A DNA stretch of 47,821 bases from Otariodibacter sp. GTDB taxonomy: Bacteria > Pseudomonadota > Gammaproteobacteria > Enterobacterales > Pasteurellaceae. Numbering within the stretch: position 1 is the stretch's first letter; each line of letters begins with the position of its first letter. The translations under genes and the position numbers were made by a program. Below are positions 45,729 through 47,821 of the stretch, piece by piece. The notes under the pieces were generated by a model, which was given only the letters and a program-made list of their open reading frames with translations, made no database searches and had not been told where the DNA came from. Where the stretch lies: assembly GCF_029256985.1 (NCBI RefSeq), contig NZ_JARIDQ010000046.1:1-47821 (forward strand). Direction: 5' to 3'.

Positions 45729-46799
45729 CTAATCCTCTTGATGATATTGCTTAGAATATTCATGAACAGTATCAACAAGTATTTTTGGACTCTCTTCAGG
45801 CACATCCTGATGTATACCATGCCCTAAATTGAAGATATGTCCAGTTCCTTGTCCAAAACTATCTAGAATGGATTGTACTTCTTGCTCAATTTTTTCTGGA
45901 TTTGCATATAATACACTTGGATCCATATTACCTTGTAATGCAACTTTATGTCCTACCCGTGCTTTGGCATTAGCAATATCAACTGTCCAATCTAATCCTA
46001 TTGCATTACAACCAGTATCAGCAATAGATTCTAACCATAATCCACCACCTTTAGTAAATAAGGTTACTGGTACTTTTCTCCCTTCATTTTCACGAATAAG
46101 GTTATCGACAATCTTATGCATATATGGCAATGAAAAATACTGATAATCTTTATGAGCAAGTACTCCACCCCAAGTATCAAAGATCATTACAGATTGAGCC
46201 CCAGCTTTGATTTGTGCATTCAAATAAAGAATAACGCTGTCCGCCAGTTTATCTAACAGGCTATGCAATAAATTTGGGTCCGTATAAAGCATTTTTTTGA
46301 TTTTTGTGAATGCTTTACTGCTTCCCCCTTCAACCATGTAGGTGGCTAATGTCCAAGGGCTACCAGAAAAACCGATCAATGGTACTTCACCTTTTAATTC
46401 TCGACGAATCGTGCGTACCGCATTCATTACATACTGTAACTCACTTTCAGGATCAGGAATGGGTAAATTATCAATATCAGCTTTACGCTCAATTGGATTA
46501 GCAAATTTAGGACCTTCACCTGTCTCAAAACTTAGTCCAAGTCCCATTGCATCTGGAATTGTTAGGATATCAGAAAAAAGAATCGCAGCATCTAAAGCAT
46601 AACGACGTAACGGTTGTAATGTTACTTCACAAGCTAAATCTGCATTACGACAAAGTGTCATAAAATCACCCGCTTCTGCACGTATTGCTTTATATTCTGG
46701 TAAATAACGCCCTGCTTGACGCATCATCCACACTGGTGTCATATCAACAGGTTCTCGTAATAGTGCCTTTAAATAGCGATCATTTTTTAAATCAGTCAT
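45729..46799 (-). CDS. hemE: Uroporphyrinogen decarboxylase
   Basis: Converts uroporphyrinogen III to coproporphyrinogen III in haem synthesis; 356 residues from ATG 46799 ([19 protein letters not shown]). The frame is open 20 codons further but that part is not family-like and crosses the yeaD terminator. [19 protein letters not shown] with both conserved Arg, the [14 protein letters not shown]sp and [10 protein letters not shown] are present. Haem synthesis genes are lost in some Pasteurellaceae; this one looks intact. Confidence 0.97.
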   Translation of the reverse strand: MTDLKNDRYLKALLREPVDMTPVWMMRQAGRYLPEYKAIRAEAGDFMTLCRNADLACEVTLQPLRRYALDAAILFSDILTIPDAMGLGLSFETGEGPKFANPIERKADIDNLPIPDPESELQYVMNAVRTIRRELKGEVPLIGFSGSPWTLATYMVEGGSSKAFTKIKKMLYTDPNLLHSLLDKLADSVILYLNAQIKAGAQSVMIFDTWGGVLAHKDYQYFSLPYMHKIVDNLIRENEGRKVPVTLFTKGGGLWLESIADTGCNAIGLDWTVDIANAKARVGHKVALQGNMDPSVLYANPEKIEQEVQSILDSFGQGTGHIFNLGHGIHQDVPEESPKILVDTVHEYSKQYHQED

Positions 46800-46824
46800 A
46801 ACTTTTTTCCATTTAAATAAAAGT

Positions 46825-46847
46825 GTCCCATAGAACAAATATGGGAC
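46825..46847 (-). terminator. Terminator between yeaD and hemE
   Basis: GTCCCATA / TATGGGAC, perfect 8 bp, 7-base loop; on the minus strand followed by ACTTTTATTTAAA. It lies 15 bases past the yeaD stop and just before hemE. Confidence 0.8.
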
Positions 46848-46862
46848 GAATAATATCATAAT

Positions 46863-47675
46863 TTAGTTTGATTTCACGCTAATCTTGGCCTGAATCATTT
46901 GACCTTGATTCAGAGATGTATGGATTCGTGCAGTTTCTGCACAAACCATGGTTTTATAACCGGTATCAGTCATATTACTCGTTTGCTTATGCCAAGGATT
47001 CCACACAACAACTTCTGTTGAATTAATATGTTGCACCTCAATTTGACGTTGGTAACCTTTATCTACAATAGTAGTGACTGCATTTTCAACGGAATACATT
47101 TCATCAACATTTTCTGCAATTAATCTTGGGGATGAAACAGATTCTTGTTGGTGTGTCAAATGATTGAACACAGTTGTTGGTAATCCATGTAATTCTACTT
47201 GGCTAATATCTGCAATATTAAAATAACTATGTAAGGCTGGATTTGCCTGTCCCGAACCTTGATGAGTCAATGTTAATGTACAAGTGTCTCCTAATTCCAT
47301 TGCCATTTGAGCATCAAGCCCTTGTCCATTCTCAGATTTTAAATCAAATCGTAAGAACACTTTATCTTTTGTAATTTCATACTGATTGAATTCCCATAAG
47401 CGAATACGTGCAGTGCCGTGGAAAGGCTCGCCTAGACTACCAAACCAAGGATAACAAATTGGAACCCCACCTCGAATCGCACTACCTAATTTGAATGGTT
47501 CAATTTCACTCAACCAAAAAACATCTTGGTCAGTATGTTTTGGTTGCCAACTGAATAAATGAGCACCCTGAAGAGCGACCTTTGCTTTCACTTTTGGATG
47601 ATTGATTTCTAGTACTGGAATCTCGTTATATTCGAATAAGCTTAATTCAGGTGTGATTTGTTGAATCTTTTTCAT
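46863..47675 (-). CDS. yeaD: D-hexose-6-phosphate mutarotase (YeaD family)
   Basis: An aldose-1-epimerase-like enzyme of 270 residues that interconverts anomers of glucose-6-phosphate and similar sugars. GAHLFSWQPKHTDQDVFWLSE, the phosphate-binding RGGVPICYPWFG, GTARIRLWEF, and HSYFNIADI with the catalytic His are visible, and a late Glu in VVWNPW/CAETA context completes the site. AAGGAG lies just before the ATG. It stands alone between two terminators. Confidence 0.94.
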   Translation of the reverse strand: MKKIQQITPELSLFEYNEIPVLEINHPKVKAKVALQGAHLFSWQPKHTDQDVFWLSEIEPFKLGSAIRGGVPICYPWFGSLGEPFHGTARIRLWEFNQYEITKDKVFLRFDLKSENGQGLDAQMAMELGDTCTLTLTHQGSGQANPALHSYFNIADISQVELHGLPTTVFNHLTHQQESVSSPRLIAENVDEMYSVENAVTTIVDKGYQRQIEVQHINSTEVVVWNPWHKQTSNMTDTGYKTMVCAETARIHTSLNQGQMIQAKISVKSN

Positions 47676-47708
47676 TTTGTACTCCTTAATCTACTATCAA
47701 TAATTTAT

Positions 47709-47718
47709 ACAAGCGGTC
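47709..47718 (+). repeat. DNA uptake word (Apl-type)
   Basis: Exact ACAAGCGGTC upstream of yeaD, in intergenic DNA. Confidence 0.8.
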
Positions 47719-47757
47719 AGATTATCGCACTATTTTGCAAAAATGAGGTAAAAAATA

Positions 47758-47777
47758 GGGATACCAATTGGCATCCC
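47758..47777 (-). terminator. Terminator of the gene entering from the right edge
   Basis: GGGATACC / GGCATCCC with an AATT loop and one A-C mismatch; on the minus strand it is followed by TATTTTTTAC. It lies 9 bases past a stop codon at 47787-47789. Confidence 0.75.
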
Positions 47778-47786
47778 TCATTCAAA

Positions 47787-47821
47787 TTAATTAGCTAAAT
47801 ATTGTTTTGCAACATTAATCG
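47787..47821 (-). CDS. 3' end of an unidentified gene (partial)
   Basis: On the minus strand the last bases read in frame as INVAKQYLAN and a TAA stop, followed at once by a terminator, so this is very likely the C-terminus of a gene that begins beyond the window. Ten residues are too few for a name. Confidence 0.6.
   Translation of the reverse strand, partial: INVAKQYLAN

Overview
The window is chromosome of a Pasteurellaceae bacterium from the group that uses the Actinobacillus pleuropneumoniae-type (Apl) DNA uptake word ACAAGCGGT. I find this word or a one-base variant in about nine single copies plus two inverted pairs, and I saw no Haemophilus influenzae-type AAGTGCGGT. The DNA is AT-rich. 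Almost every gene has a close gammaproteobacterial family, often in E. coli-like gene order. I cannot name a species. No rRNA, tRNA, CRISPR array, insertion sequence or phage gene was recognised.

Layout. (1) 1-2140, plus strand, is the only clearly accessory part: the tail of an unknown gene, an HNH/Endo VII (WHH-type) toxin domain without secretion parts, a DUF6985-like presumed immunity protein, then an Apea-like HEPN protein followed by a small zinc-ribbon protein. (2) 2199-11564, minus strand: fadD, rseC-rseB (without rpoE-rseA), a small lipoprotein, cutC-glnE, and yciI-yciA-yciB-yciC. (3) 11682-16535: yfbV on plus, then pheS-pheT-ihfA-nlpC on minus. (4) 16844-19475, plus: Pit accessory protein, pit phosphate transporter, SH3 protein. 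(5) 19506-25683, minus: the whole ISC iron-sulfur operon iscR-S-U-A-hscB-(DUF2625)-hscA-fdx-iscX with an IscR-type site in front. (6) 25844-29230: the divergent pair yfcZ-like / ompP1 (fadL family), then an NSS sodium symporter. (7) 29274-34530, minus: ponA (PBP1A), aroK-aroB-dam. (8) 34674-38138, plus: the comABCDE competence operon (PilM-N-O-P-Q-like). (9) 38217-40714, plus: nusB-thiL-pgpA and a LysE-type exporter. (10) 40927-47821, minus: prfA-prmC-sirB1-kdsA, hup, hemE-yjaG, yeaD, and a 3' gene fragment at the edge.

How the parts fit. Competence is a theme: the com operon encodes the inner-membrane alignment complex and secretin through which DNA enters, and the uptake words are spread over the window. 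Two inverted uptake-word pairs have become terminator-type hairpins, one after ponA and one inside the isc operon between iscU and iscA. Fatty-acid uptake and activation are also present (ompP1 and fadD), with a possible FadR operator between yfcZ and ompP1.

The most interesting items are the toxin/immunity and HEPN/zinc-ribbon cassettes at the left edge, the iscU-iscA hairpin, the Gln/Ala-rich insertion in OmpP1, the DUF2625 gene inside the isc operon, and the extreme AT bias of comA-comD. I did not find a convincing wholly new multi-gene system; the HEPN/zinc-ribbon pair is the best candidate.
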